A program made the position numbers and the translations under genes. A stretch of 64,000 nucleotides of DNA from Narthecium ossifragum. Its lineage: Eukaryota; Streptophyta; Magnoliopsida; Dioscoreales; Nartheciaceae. How positions within the stretch are numbered: the stretch's first letter is position 1; every line of letters begins with the position of its first letter. The notes beneath the pieces were generated by a model that worked only from the letters and a program-made list of their open reading frames with translations, was not told where the DNA came from and searched no databases. The stretch is taken from contig OY986975.1 in the NCBI GenBank assembly GCA_963920575.1, positions 22,892,865-22,956,864 of the forward strand, in the 5' to 3' direction. This document shows, piece after piece, positions 46,001-60,300 of this stretch.

Positions 46001-49000
46001 AAAGTGAAAATTAAAGAGTAAAAAGTGAAAAGGTTAAGACTTAATCTAATATATTTTGTCTACATGATCCGTATAGGTATATAGGGCATTAAGAAATGTA
46101 GTAATGGAAAAAAATAAGAATTAAAAAGGTCGGAGGAAAAAGGAAAAAATGATATGGATAAAGGTAAATAGAGCAGGGTAAAAAAGTGAAAACTAGACAA
46201 TAAAAAGGGAAAAGTTTGAAACTTAATCTATTATATTTAGTCTACATAATCTGTATAGATATATAGGACATTAGGGAATGTAGTAATGGAAAAAAATAAG
46301 AATTAAAAATGTCTGTGGAAAAAGTAAAAAATGATATGGATAAAGGTAAATAAAGCAGGGTTAAAAGTGAAAAATTAAAGAGTAAAAAGTGAAAAGGTTA
46401 AGACTTAATCTAATTTATTTTGTCTACATAATCCGAATAGGTATATAGGGCATTAAGGAATGTAGTAATGGAAAAAAATAAGAATTAAAAAGGTCGAAGG
46501 AAAAAGGAAAAAACGATATGGATAAAGGTAAATAATGCAGGGTAAAAAGTGAAAACTGGAGAGTAAAAAGTTAAAAGGTTAAGACTTAATCTAATATATT
46601 TTGTCTACATAATCCGTATAGGTATATAGGGCATTAGGCAATGTAGTAATGGGAAAAAATAAGAATTAAAAAGGTCGGAGGAAAAAGTAAAAAATGATAT
46701 GGATAAAGGTAAATAAAGCAGGGTAAAAAGTGAAAACTTGAGAGTAAAAACGGAAAAGGTTCAAACTTAATCTATTATATTTAGTTTACATAATCCGTAT
46801 AGGTATATAAGGCATTAGCGAATGTAGTAATGGAAAAAAATAAGAATTAAAAAGGGCGGACGAAAAAGTGAAAAATGATATGAACAAAGGTAAATAAAGC
46901 AGGGTAAAAAGTGAAAATTAAAGGGTAAAATGCGAAAAGTTTAAGACTTAATCTAATAGATTTTGTCTACATGATCGGTATAGGTATATTAGGCATTAAG
47001 GAATGTAGTAATGGAAAAAAATAAGAATTAAAAAGGTCGGAGGAAAAAGGAAAAAATGATATGGATAAAGGTAAATAGAGCAGGGTAAAAAGTGAAAACT
47101 AGAGAGTAAAAAGTGAAAAAGTTGAAACTTAATCTATTATATTTAGTCTACATAATCTGTATAGGTATATAGGGCATTAGTGAATGTAGTAATGGAAAAA
47201 AATAAGAATTAAAAAGGTCCGAGGAAAAAGGAAAAAATGATATGGATAAAGGTAAATAAAGAAGGGTGAAAAGTGAAAATTAAAGAGTAAAAAGTGAAAA
47301 GGTTAAGACTTAATCTAATATATTTTGACTACATAATCCGTATAGGTATATAGGGCATTTAGGAATGTAGTAATGGAAAAAAATAAGAATTAAAAAGGTC
47401 GGAGGAAAAAGGAAAAACCGATATGGATAAAGGTAAATAATGCAGGGTAAAAAGTGAAAGCTCTAGAGTAAAAAGTGAAAAGGTTAAGACTTAATCTAAT
47501 ATATTTTGTCTACATAATCCGTATAGGTATATAGGGCATTAGGGAATGTAGTAATGGAAAAAAATAAGAATTAAAAAGGTCGGAGGAAAAAGTAAAAAAT
47601 GATATGGATAAAGTTTTATAAAGCAGGGTAATAAGTGAAAATTGGAGAGTAAAAAGTGAAAACGCTAAGACTTAATCTAATATATTTTGTCTACATAATC
47701 CGTATAGGTATATAGGGCATTAGGGAATGTAGTAATGGAAAAAAATAAAAATTAAAAAGGTCGAAGGTAAAATTAAAAAATGATATCGATAAAGGTAAAT
47801 AAAGCAGGGTAAAAAGTGAAAATTGGAGAGTAAAATTGAAAAGATTAAGACCTAATCTAATATATTTTGTCTACATAATTCGTATAGGTATATAGGGTAT
47901 TAGGGAATATAGTAATAGAAAAAATAAGAATTAAAAAGGTCGGAGGAAAAAGTAAAAAATGATATGGATAATGGTAAAAAAAGCAGAATAAAAAGTGAAA
48001 ATTGTAGAGTAAAAAGTGAAAAGGTTAAGACTTAATCTAATATATTTTATCTACATAATCCGTATTGAAATATAGGGCATTAGGGAATGTATTAATGAAA
48101 AAAAATAAGAATTAAAAAGGCCGGAGGAAAAAGTAAAAAATGATATGAATAATGGCAAATAGAGCAGGGTATAAAGTTAAAACTGGAGAGTAAAAAGTGA
48201 AAATTTTCAAACTTAATCTATTATATTTAGTCTACATAATCTGTATAGGTATATAAGGCATTAGAGAATATAGTAATGGAAAAAAATAAGAATTAAAAAG
48301 GTCGGAGGAAAAAGTAAAAAATGATAAGGATAAAGGTAAATAAAGCAGGGTAAAAAGTGAAAATTAAAGAGGGAAAAGTGAAAAGGTTAAGACTTAATCT
48401 AATATATTTTGTCTACATAATCCGTATAGGTATATAGGGAATTAAGGAAAGTAGTAATGGAAAAAATAAGAATTAAAAAGGTCAGAGAAGAAAGGAAAAA
48501 ATTATATGGAGAAAGGTAAACAGCGAAGGGTAAAAACTGAAAACTAGAGAGTAAAAAGTGAAAAGGTTCAAACTTAATCTATTATATTTTGTTTTCATAA
48601 TATGTATAGGTATATAGGGCATTAGGGAATGTAGTAATGGAAAAAGATAAGAATTAAAAAGGTCTGAGGAAAAAGTAAAAAATGATATCGATAAAGGTAA
48701 ATAAAGCAGGGTAAAAAGTGGAAATTGGAGAGTAAAAAGTGAAAAGGTTAAGACTTAATCTAATATATTTTGTCAACATAATCCGTATAGGTATATTGGG
48801 GATTAGGGAATGTAGTGATGGAAAAAAAAAAGAATTAAAAAGGTCGGAGGAAAAAGTAAAAAACGATATGGATAAAGGTAAATAAAGCAGGGTAAAAAGT
48901 GAAAATTAAATAGTAAAAAGTGAAAAGGTTAAGACTTAATCTAATATATTTTGTCTACATAATCCGTATAGGTATATAGGGAATTAAGGAATGTAGTAAT

Positions 49001-51480
49001 GGAAAAAAAAAGAATTAAAAAGGTCGGAGGAAAAAGAAAAAAATGATATGGATAAAGGTAAATAGAGCAGGGTAAAAAGTGAAAACTGGAGAGTAAAAAG
49101 TGAAAAGGTTCAAACTTAATCTATTATATTTAGTCTACATAATCTGTATAGGTAAATAGGGCATTAGGGAATGAAATAATGGAAAAAAATAAGAATTAAA
49201 AAAGTCCGAGGAAAAATTAAAAAATGATATGGATAAAGGTAAATAAATCAGGATAAAAAGTGAAAATTGAAGAGTAAAAAGTGAAAAGGTTAAGACTTAA
49301 TATAATATATTTTTTCTACATAATCCGTATAGGTATATAGTGCATTAAGGAATATAGTAATGGAAAAAAATAAGAATTAAAAAGGTCGGAAGAAAAAGGA
49401 GAAAACGATATGGATAAAGGTAAATAATGCAGGGTAAAATGTGAAAACTGGAGAGTAAAAAGTGAAAAGGTTATGACTTAATCTAATATATTTTGTCGAC
49501 ATAATCCATATAGGTATATAGGGCATTAGGCAATGTAGTAATGGGAAAAAATAAGAATTAAAAAGGTCGGAGGAAAAAGTAAAAAATGATATGGATAAAG
49601 GTAAATAAAGCAGGGTAAAAAGTTAAAATTGGAGAGTAAAAAGTGAATAGGTTAAGACTTTATCTAATATATTCTGTCTACATAATCTGTATAAGTATAT
49701 AGGGCATTAGGGAATGTAGTAATGGAAAAAAATAAGATTTAAAAAGGTCGGAGGAAAAAGTAAAAAATGATATGGATAAAGTTTTATAAAGCAGGGTAAC
49801 AAGTGAAAATTGGAGAGTAAAAAGTGAAAAAGTTAAGGCTTAATCTAATATATTTTGTCTACATAATCCATATAGGTATATAGGGCATTAGGGAATTTAG
49901 TAATGGAAAAAAATAAGAATTAAAAAGCTCGGAGGAAAAAGTAAAAAATGATATGGACAAAAGGTAAATATAGCAGGGTAAAAAGTGAGAACTGGAGAGT
50001 AAAAAGGGAAAAGGTTCAAACTTAATCTATTATATTTAGTCTACATAATCTGTATAGGTATATAGGGCATTAGGGAATGTAGTAATAGAAAAAAATAAGA
50101 ATTAAAAAGGTCGGAGGAAAAAGTAAAAAATGATATGGATAAAGGTAAATAAAGCAGGGTAAAAAGTGAAAATTGGAGAGTAAAAAGTTAAAAGATCAAG
50201 ACTTAATCAAATATATTTTGTCTACATAATCCGTATAGGTCTATAGGGCATTAGGATATGTAGTAATAGACAAAAATAAGAATTAAAAAGGTCGGAGGAA
50301 AAAGTAAAAAATGATATGGATAAAGTTTTATAAATCAGGGTAACAAGTGAAAATTGGAGAGTAAAAAGTGAAAAAGTTAAGACTTAATCTAATATATTTT
50401 GTCTACATAATCCGTATTGGTATATAGGGCATTAAGGAATGTAGTAAATGAAAAAAAAAGAATTAAAAAGGTCGGAGTAAAAATTAAAAAATGATATCGA
50501 TAGATAAAGGTAAATAAAGTAGGGTAAAAAGTGAAAATTGGAGAGTAAAAAGTGAAAAGGTGAAGACTTAATCTAATATATTTTGTCTACATAATTCGTA
50601 CAGGTATATAGGGCATTACGGAATGTAATAATGGAAAAAATAAGAATTAAAAAGGTGGGAGGAAAAAGTAAAAAATGATGTGAATAAAGGTAAATAGAGC
50701 AGGGTAAAAAGTGAAAACTGGAGAGAAAAAAATGAAAAGGATCAAACTTAATCTATTATATTTAGTCTACATAATCCGTATAGCTATATAAGGCATTAGG
50801 GAATGTTGTAAGGGAAAAAAATAAGAATTAAAAAGGTCGGAGGAAAAAGTAAAAAATGATATGGATAAAGGTAGATAAAGCAGGGTAAAAAGTGAAAATT
50901 AAAGAGTAAAAAGTTAAAAGGTTCAGACTTAATCTAATATATTTTGTCGACATAATCCGTATAGGTATATAGGGCAGTAAGGAATGTAGTAATGGAAAAA
51001 AATAAGAATTAAAAAGATCGGAGGAAAAAGGAAAAAATGATATTGATAAAGGTAAATAGGGCAGGGTAAAAAGTGAAAATTGAAGAGTAAAAATCGAAAA
51101 GGTTCAAAATTAATCTATTATATTTTGTCTACATAATCTGTATAGGTATATAGGGCATTAGGGAATGTAGTAATGGAAAAAAATAAGAATTAAAAAGGTC
51201 CGAGGAAAAAGTAAAAAATGATATGGATAAAGGTAAATAAAGCAGGGTAAAAAGGGAAAATTAAAGAGTAAAAAGTGAAAAGGTTACGACTTAATCTAAT
51301 ATATTTTGTCTAAATAATCCGTATAGGTATATAGGGTATTAAGGAATGTAGTAATGGAAAAAAATAAGAATTAAAAAGGTCGGAGGAAAAAGGAAAAAAC
51401 GATATGGATAAAGGTAAATAATGCAGGGTAAAAAGTTAAAACTGGAGAGTAAAAAATGAAAAGGTTAAGACTTAATCTAA
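43024..51480. repeat. Satellite subfamily A block with 12-monomer higher-order repeat
   Basis: Subfamily A reads ATGGAAAAAAATAAGAATTA, GGAGGAAAAAGTAAAAAATG and AAGGTTAAGACTTAATCTAA. Rare variants recur at a fixed distance. AGTTTTATAAAGCAGGGTAA occurs at about 43271, 45441, 47612 and 49780. The variant with GGTTCAAACTTAATCTATTA occurs at about 43681 and 45852. These spacings of about 2,170 bp equal 12 monomers. Later repeats of the set are 13 or 14 monomers long. The same register holds across the solo LTR: a variant at 41611 recurs at 45156 once the 1,375-bp insertion is subtracted. Confidence 0.85.
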
Positions 51481-54290
51481 TATATTTCGTCTGCATAATC
51501 CGTATAGGTATATAGGGCATTAGGGAATGTAATAATGGAAAAAAATTAGAAGTAAAAAGGTTGGAGTGAAAAATTAAAAAATGCTATGGAAAAGGTAAAT
51601 AAAGGCAGGGAAAAAAGTGAAAATTGGAGAGTAAAAAGTGAAATGGTTAATAGTTAATCTAATATATTTCGTCTACAAAATCCGTATAGGTATATAGGGC
51701 ATTAGGGAATGTAGTAATGGTAAAAAATGAAAAGTAAAAAGGTCGGAGTGAAAAATTAAAAAATGATATGGAAAAGGTAATAAAGGCAGCGTAAAAAGTG
51801 TAAATTGAATAGTAAAAAGTGAAATGGTTAATAGTTAATCTATTATATTTCGTCTACAAAATCCGTATAGGTATATAGGGCATTAGGGAATTTAGTAATG
51901 GTAAAAAATTAGATGTAAAAAGGTCGGAGTGAAAAATTAAGAATGATATGGAAAAGGTAAATAAAGGCAGGGTAAAAAGTGAAAATTAGAGAGTAAAAAG
52001 TGAAATGGTTAATAGTTAATCTAATATATTTCGTTTACAAGATTCGTATAGGTATATAGGGCATTAGGGAATGTAGTAATGGTAGAAAATAAGAAGTAAA
52101 AAGGTCGGAGTGAAAAATTAAAAAATGATATGGAAAAGGTAAATAAACGCAGGGTAAAAAGTGAAAATTGGAGAGTAAAAAGTGAAATGGTTAATAGTTA
52201 ATCTAATATATTTCGTCTACAAAATTCTTATAGGTATATAGGGCATTAGGGAATGTAGTAATGGTAAAAAATAAGAATTAAAAAGGTCGGAAAGAAAAAT
52301 TAAAAAATGATATGCAAAAGGTAAATAAAGGCAGGGTAAAAAGTGAAAATTGGAGAGTAAAAAGGGAAATGGTTAATAGTTAATCTTATATATTTCGTCT
52401 ACAAAATCCGTAAAGGTATATAGGGCATTAGGGAATGTAGTAATGGTAAAAAATTTGAAGTAAAAAGCTCGGAGTGAAAAATTAAAAAATGATATGGAAA
52501 AGGTAAATAAAGGCAGGGTAAAAAGTGAAAATTGGAGAGTAAAAAGTCAAATGGTTAATAGTTAATCTATTATATTTCGTCTACAAAATCCGTATAGGTG
52601 TATAGGGCATTAGGCAATGTAGTAATGGTAAAAAATAAGAAGTAAAAAGGTCGGAATGAAAAGTAAAAAATGATATGGAAAAGGTAAATAATGGCAGGGT
52701 AAAAAGTGGAAATTAGAGATTAAAAACTGAAATGGTTAACAGGTAATCTAATATATTTCATCTACAAAATCCGTATAGGTATATAGGGCATTAGGGAATA
52801 TAGTAATGGTAAAAAATAAGAAGTAAAAAGGTCGGAGTGAAAAATTAAAAAATCATATGGAAAAGATAAATAAAGGCAGGGTAAAAAGTTTATATTGGAG
52901 AGTAAAAATTGAAATGGTTAATAGGTAATCTAATATATTTCATCTACAAAATCCGTATAGGTATATAGGGCATTAGGGAATGTAGTAATGGTAAAAAATA
53001 AGAAGTAAAAAGGTCGGAGTGAAAAATTAAAAAATTATAAGGAAAAAGTAAATAAAGGCAGGGTAAAAAGTGTAAATTGGAGAGTAAAACTTGAAATGGT
53101 TAATAGGTAATCGAATATATTTCGTCTACAAAATCCGTATAGCTATATAGGGCTTTAGGGAATGTAGTAATGGTAAAAAATAAGAAGTAAAAAGGTCGGA
53201 GTGAAAAATTAAAAAATGATATGGAAAAGGTAAATAAAGGCAGGGTAAAAAGTGTAAATTGGAGAGTAAAAATTGAAATGGTTAATAGGTAATCTAATAT
53301 ATTTCGTCTACAAAATCCGTATAGGTATGTAGGGCATTAGGGAATGTAGTAATGGTAAAAAATAAGAAGTAAAAATATCGGAGTGAAAAATTAAAAAATG
53401 ATATGGAAAAGGTAAATAAAGGCAGGGTAAAAAGTGAAAATTGGAGAGTAAAAAGTGAAATGGTTAATAGCTAATCTAATATATTTCGTCAACAAAATCC
53501 GTATAGGTATATAGGGCATTAGGGAATGAAGTAATGGTAAAAAATTAGAAGTAAAAAGCTCGAAATGAAAAGAATAAAATGATATCGAAAAGGTAAATAA
53601 AGGCAGGGTAAAATGTGAAAATTGAAGAGTAAAAAGTGAAATGGTTAATAGTTAATCTAATATATTTCGTTTACAAAATCCGTATAGGTATATAGGGCGT
53701 TAGGGAATGTAGTAATGGTAAAAAATAAGAAGTAAAAAGGTCGGAGTGAAAAATTAAAAAATGATATGGAAAAGGTAAATAAAGGCAGGGTAAAAAGTGA
53801 AAATTGGAGAGTAAAAAGTGAAATGGTTAATAGTTAATCTAATATATTTCGTCTACAAAATCCGTATAGGTATATAGGGAATGTAGTAATGGCAAAAAAT
53901 TAGAAGTAAAAAGGTCGGAATGAAAAATTCAAAAATGATATGGACAAGGTAAATAAAGGCAGGGTAAAAGTGAAAATTGGAGAGTAAAAAGTGAAATGGT
54001 TAATAGTTAATCTAATATATTTCATCTACAAAATCCGTATAGGTATATAGGGCATTTGGGAATGTAGTAATGGTAAAAAATAAGAAGTAAAAAGGTCGGA
54101 GTGAAAAATTAAAAAATGATATGGAAAAGGTAAATAAAGGCAGGGTAAAAAGTGTAAATTGGAGAGTAAAAATTGAAATGGTTAATAGGTAATCTAATAT
54201 ATTTCGTCTATAAAATCCGTATAGGTATGTAGGGCATTAGGGAATGTAGTAATGGTAAAAAATAAGAAGTAAAAAGGTCGGAGTGAAAAA
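51480..54290. repeat. Satellite subfamily B block 1
   Basis: Monomers here read AATGGTAAAAAATAAGAAGT, GGAGTGAAAAATTAAAAAAT, GATATGGAAAAGGTAAATAA followed by AGGC, GAAATGGTTAATAGTTAATC and TATTTCGTCTACAAAATCCG. They differ from A at fixed positions along the whole unit. The A-to-B change is a hybrid monomer (A-like start AATAATGGAAAAAAATTAGA, B-like end). Confidence 0.85.
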
Positions 54291-57200
54291 TAGAAAAATG
54301 ATATCGATAGAGGTAAATAAAGCAGGGTTAAAAGTGAAAATTGGAGAGTAAAAAGTGAAAAGGTGAAGACTTAATCTAATATATTTTGTCTACATAATTC
54401 GTATAGGTATATAGGGCATTAGGGAATGTAGTAATGGTAAAAAATTAGAAGTAAAAAGGTCGGAGTGAAAAATTACAAAATGATATGGAAAAGGTAAATA
54501 AAGGCTGGGTAAAAAGTGAAAATTGGAAAGTAAAAAGTGAAAAGGTTAAGACTTAATCTCATATATTTTGTCTACATAATCCGGATAGGTAAATAGGGCA
54601 TTAGGGAATGTAGTAATGGAAAAAAATAAGAATTAAAAAGGTGGGAGGAAGAAGTAAAAAATGATGTGAAAAAAGGTAAATAGAGCAGGGTAAAAAGTGA
54701 AAACTGGAGAGTAAAAAGTGAAAAGGATCAAACTTAATCTATTGTATTTAGTCTACATAATCCGTATAGCTATATAAGGCTTTAGGGAATGTTGTAAAGG
54801 AAAAAAATAAGAATTAAAAAGGTCGGAGGAAAAAGTAAAAAAAGATATGGATAAAGGTAGATAAAGCAGGGTAAAAAGTGAAAAGGTTAAGACTTAATCT
54901 AATATATTTTGTCTACATAATCCGTATTGGTATATAGGGCATTAAGGAATGTAGTAATGGAAAAAAATAAGAATTAAAAAGGTCGGAGGAAAAAGGGTAA
55001 AATGATATGGATAAAGGTAAATAGAGCAGGGTAAAAAGCGAAAACTGGAGAGTAAAAAGTGAAAAGGTTCAAAATTAATCTATTATATTTTGTCTACATA
55101 ATCTGTATAGGTATATAGAGCATTAGGGAATGTAGTAATGGAAAAAAATAAGAATTAATAAGGTCCGAGGAAAAAGTAAAAAATGATATGCATAAAGGTA
55201 AATAAAGCAACGTAAAAAGTGAAAATTAAAGAGTAAAAAGAGAAAAGGTTAAGACTTAATCTAATATATTCTGTCTACATAATCTGTATAAGTATATAGG
55301 GCATTAGGGAATGTAGTAATGGAAAAAAATAAGAATAAAAAAGGTCGTTGGAAAAAGAAAAAAATGATTTGGATAAAGGTAAATAGAGCAGTGTAAAAAG
55401 TGAAAACTGGAGAGGAAAAAGTGAAAAGGTTCAAACTTATTCTATTATATTTAGTCTACATAATTTGTATAGGTATATAGGGCATTAGGGAATGTAATAA
55501 TAAAAAAAATAAGAATTAAAAATTTACGAAGAAAAATTAAAAAAATGATATGGATAATTGTAAATAAAGCAGGGTAAAAAATGAAAATTGGAGAGTAAAA
55601 AGTGAAAAGGTTAAGACTTAATCTAATATATTTGGTGTACATAAACCGTATAGGTATATAGGGCATTTGGGAATGTTGTAATGAAAAAAAAATAAGAATT
55701 AAAAAGGTATGAGGAAAAAGTAAAAAATGATATGGATAAAGGTAAATAAAGCAGGGTAAAAAGTGAAAATTGGAGAGTAAAAAGTGAAAATGTTAAGACT
55801 TAATCTAATATATTTTGTCAACATAATCCGTATAGGTATATAGGGCATTAGGTAATGTAGTAATTGAAAAAGTAAGAATTAAAAAGGTCGAAGGAAAAAG
55901 TTAAAAATGATATGGATTAATGTAAATAAAGCAGGGTAAAAAGTGAAAATTGGAGAGTAAAAACTGAAAAGGTTAAGATTTAATCTAATATATTTTGTCT
56001 ATATAACCCGTATAGGTATATAAGGCATTAGGGAATGTAGTAATGGAAAAAAAATTAAAAAGGTCGGAGAAAAAAGTAATAAATGATATGGATAAAGGTA
56101 AATAAAGAAGGGTAAAAAGTGAAAATTAAAGAGTAAAAAGTAAAAAGGTTAAGACTTAATTAAATATAGTATGTCTACATAATCCGTATAGGTATATAGG
56201 GCATTAAGGAATGTAGTAATGGAAAAAAATAAGAATTAAAAAGGTCGGAGGAAAAAGGAAAAAATGATATGGATAAAGGTAAATAAAGGCAGGGTAAAAA
56301 GTGAAAATTGGAGAGTAAAAAGTGAAAAGGTTAAGACTTAATCTCATATATTTTGTCTACATAATCCGTATAGGCAAATAGGGCATTAGGGAATGAAATA
56401 AGGGAAAAAAATAAGAACTAAAAAGGTGGGAGGAAAAAGTAAAAAATGATGTGAAAAAAGGTAAATAGAGCAGGGTAAAAAGTGAAAACTGGAGAGTATA
56501 AAGTGAAAAGGATCAAACTTAATCTATTGTATTTAGTCTACATAATCCGTATAGGTATATAGGGCATTAAGGAATATAGTAATGGAAAAAAATAAGAATT
56601 AAAAAGGTCGGAGGAAAAAGGAAAAAATGATATGGATAAAGGTAAATAATGCAGGGTAAAAAGTGAAAACTGGAGAGTAAAAATTGAAAAGGTTAAGACT
56701 TAATCTAATATATTTTGTCCACATAATCCGTATTGGTATATAGGGCATTAGGCAATGTTGTAATGGGAAAAAATAAGAATTAAAAAGGTCGGAGGAAAAA
56801 GTAAAAAATGATATGGATAAAGGTAAATAAAGCTGGGTACAAAGTTAAAATTGGAGGGTAAAAATTGAATAGGTTAAGACTTAATCTAATATATTCTGTC
56901 CACATAATCTGTATAAGTATATAGGGCATTAGGGAATGTAGTAATGGAAAAAAATAAGATTTAAAAACGTCGGAGGAAAAAGTAAAAAATGATATAGATA
57001 ATGTTTAATAAAGCAGGGTAACAAGTGAAAATTGGAGAGTAAAAAGTGAAAAAGTTAAGGCTCAATCTAATATATTTTGTCTACATAATCCGTATAGGTA
57101 TATAGGGCATTAGGGAATGTAGTAATGGAAAAAAATAAGAATTAAAAAGGTCGGAGGAAAAAAGAAAAAACGATATGGATAAAGGTAAATAATGCAGGGT

Positions 57201-57300
57201 TAAAAGTTAAAACTGGAGAGTAAAAAGTGAAAAGGTTAAGACTTAATCTAATATATTTCGTCTACATAATCCGTATAGGTATATAGGGTATTAGGGAATG
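54290..57300. repeat. Satellite subfamily A block 2 with A/B hybrid monomers
   Basis: Returns to A-type monomers, with hybrids at the edges: near 54290-54330 a B-type front joins an A-type back, and near 54440-54560 it happens again. The block ends in the same A-to-B hybrid monomer as at 51.5 kb. Confidence 0.75.
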
Positions 57301-60300
57301 TAATAATGGAAAAAAATTAGACTTAAAAAGGTCGGAGTGAAAAATTAAAAAATGATATGGAAAAGGTAAATAAAGGCAGGGTAAAAAGTGAAAATTGGAG
57401 AGTAAAAAGTGAAATGATTAATAGTTAATCTAATATATTTCGTTTACAAAATCCGTATAGGTATATAGGGCATTAGGGAATTTAGTAATGGTAAAAAATT
57501 AGATGTAAAAAGGTCGGAGTGAAAAATTAAGAATGATATGGAAAAGGTAAATAAAGGCAGGGTAAAAAGTGAAAATTAGAGAGTAAAAAGTGAAATGGTT
57601 AATAGTTAATCTAATATATTTCGTTTACAAGATTCGTATAGGTATATAGGGCATTAGGGAATGTAGTAATGGTAGAAAATAAGAAGTAAAAAGGTCGGAG
57701 TGAAAAATTAAAAAATGATATGGAAAAGGTAAATAAAGGCAGGGTAAAAAGTGTAAATTGAAGAGTAAAAATTGAAATGGTTAATAGGTAATCTAATATA
57801 TTTCGTCGACAAAATCCGTATTGGTATATAGGGCTTTAGGGAATGTAGAAATGGTAAAAAATAGGAAGTAAATAGGACGGAGTGAAAAATTAAAAAATGA
57901 TATGGAAAAGGTAAATAAAGGCAGGGTAAAAAGCGAAAATTGGAGAGTAAAAAGTGAAATGATTAATAGTTAATCCAATATATTTCGTCTAGAAAATCCT
58001 TATAGGTATATAGGGCATTAGGGAATGAAGTAATGGTAAAAAATAAGAATTAAAAAGGTCGGAGTGAAAAATTAAAAAATGATATGGAAAAGGTAAATAA
58101 AGGCAGTGTAAAAAGTGAAAATTGGAGAGTAAAAAGGGAAATGGTTAAAAGTTAATCTTATATATTTCGTCTACATAATCCGTATAGGTATATAGGGCAT
58201 TAGGGAATGTAGTAATGGTAAAAAATTAGAAGTAAAAAGGTCGGAGTGAAAAATTAAAAAATGATATGGAAAAGGTAAATAAAGGCAGGGTAAAAACTGA
58301 AAATTGGAGAGTAAAAAGTGAAATGGTTAATAGTTAATCTAATATATTTCGTCTACAAAATCCGTATAGTTATATAGGGCATTAGGGAATGTAGTAATGG
58401 TAAAAAATTAGAAGTAAAGGTCGGAGTGAAAAATTAAAAAATGATATGGAAAAGGTAAATAAAGGCAGGGCAAAAAGTGAAAATTGGAAAGTAAAAAGTG
58501 AAATGGTTAATACTTAATCTATTATATTTCGTCTACAAAATCCGTATAAGTATATAGGGCATTAGGCAATATAGTAATGGTAAAAAATAAGAAGTAAAAA
58601 GGTCGGAATGAAAAATTAAAAAATGATATGCAAAAGGTAAATAAAGGCAGGGTAAAAAGTGAAAATTGGAGAGTAAAAAGGGAAATGGTTAATAGTTAAT
58701 CTAATATATTTCGTCTACAAAATCCGTAAAGGTATATAAGGCATTAGGGAATGTAGGAATGGTAAAAAATTTGATGTAATAAGGTCGGAGTGAAAAATTA
58801 AAAAATGATATGGAAAAGGTAAATAAAGGCAGGGTAAAAAGTTAAAATTGGAGAGTAAAAAGTGAAATGGATAATAGTTAATCTATTATATTTTGTTTAA
58901 AAAATCCGTATAGGTGTACAGGGCATTAGGCAATGTAGTAATGGTAAAAAATAAGAAGTAAAAAGGTCGGAATGAAAAGTAAAAAATGATATGGAAAAGG
59001 TAAATAAAGGGAGGGTAAAAAGTGGAAATTAGATATTAAAAATTGAAATGGTTAATAGGTAATCTAATATATTTCGTCTACAAAATCCGTATAGGTATAT
59101 AGGGCGTTAGGGAATGTAGTAATGGTAAAAAATAAGAAGTAAAAAGGTCGGAGTGAAAAATTAAAAAATGATATGGAAAAGGTAAATAAAGGCAGGGTAA
59201 AAAGTGTAAATTGGAGAGTAAAAATTGAAATGATTAATAGGTAATCTAATATATTTTGTCTACAAAATCCGTATAGGTAAATAGGGCATTAGGGAATGTA
59301 GTAATGGTAAAAAATAAGAAGTAAAAAGGTCGGAGTGAAAAATTAAAAATAATATGGAAAAGGTAAATAAAGGCAGGGTAAAAAGTGTAAATTGGAGAGT
59401 AAAAATTGAAATGGTTAATAGGTAATCAAATATATTTCGTCTACAAAATCCGTATAGGTATATAGGGCATTAGGGAATGTAGTAATGGTAAAAAATAAGA
59501 AGTAAAAATGTCGGAGTGAAAAATTAAAAAATGATATGGAAAAGGTAATTAAAGGCAGGGTAAAAAGTGTAAATTGGAGAGTAAAAATTGAAATGATTAA
59601 TAGGTAATCTAATATATTTGGTCTACAAAATCCGTATAGGTAAATAGTGCATTAGGGAATGTAGTAATGGTAAAAAATAAGAAGTAAAAAGATCGGAGTG
59701 AAAAATTAAAAATAATATGGAAAAGGTAAATAAAGGCAGGGTAAAAAGTGTAAATTGGAGAGTAAAAATTGAAATGGTTAATAGGTAATCTAATATATTT
59801 CGTCTAAAAAATCCGTATAGGTATATAGGGCATTAGGGAATGTAGTAATGGTAAAAAATAAGAAGTAAAAATGTCGGAGTGAAAAATTAAAAAATGATAT
59901 GGAAAAGGTAATTAAAGGCAGGGTAAAAAGTGAAAATTGGAGTGAAAAAAGTGAAATGGTTAATAGTTAATCCAATATATTTTGTCAACAAAATCCGTAT
60001 AGGTATATAGGGCATTAGGTAATGTAGTAATGGTAAAAAATTAGAAGTAAAAAGGTCGAAATGAAAAGAATAAAATGATATCGAAAAGGTTAATAAAGGC
60101 AAGGTAAAAAGTGAAAATTGAAGAGTAAAAAGTGAAATGGTTAATAGTTAATCTAATATATTTCGTCTACAAAATCCGTATAGGTATATACGGCGTTAGG
60201 GAATGTAGTAATGGTAAAAAATAAGAAGTAAAAAGGTCCGAGTGAAAAATTAAAAAATGATATGGAAAAGGTAAATAAAGGCAGGGTAAAAAGTGAAAAT

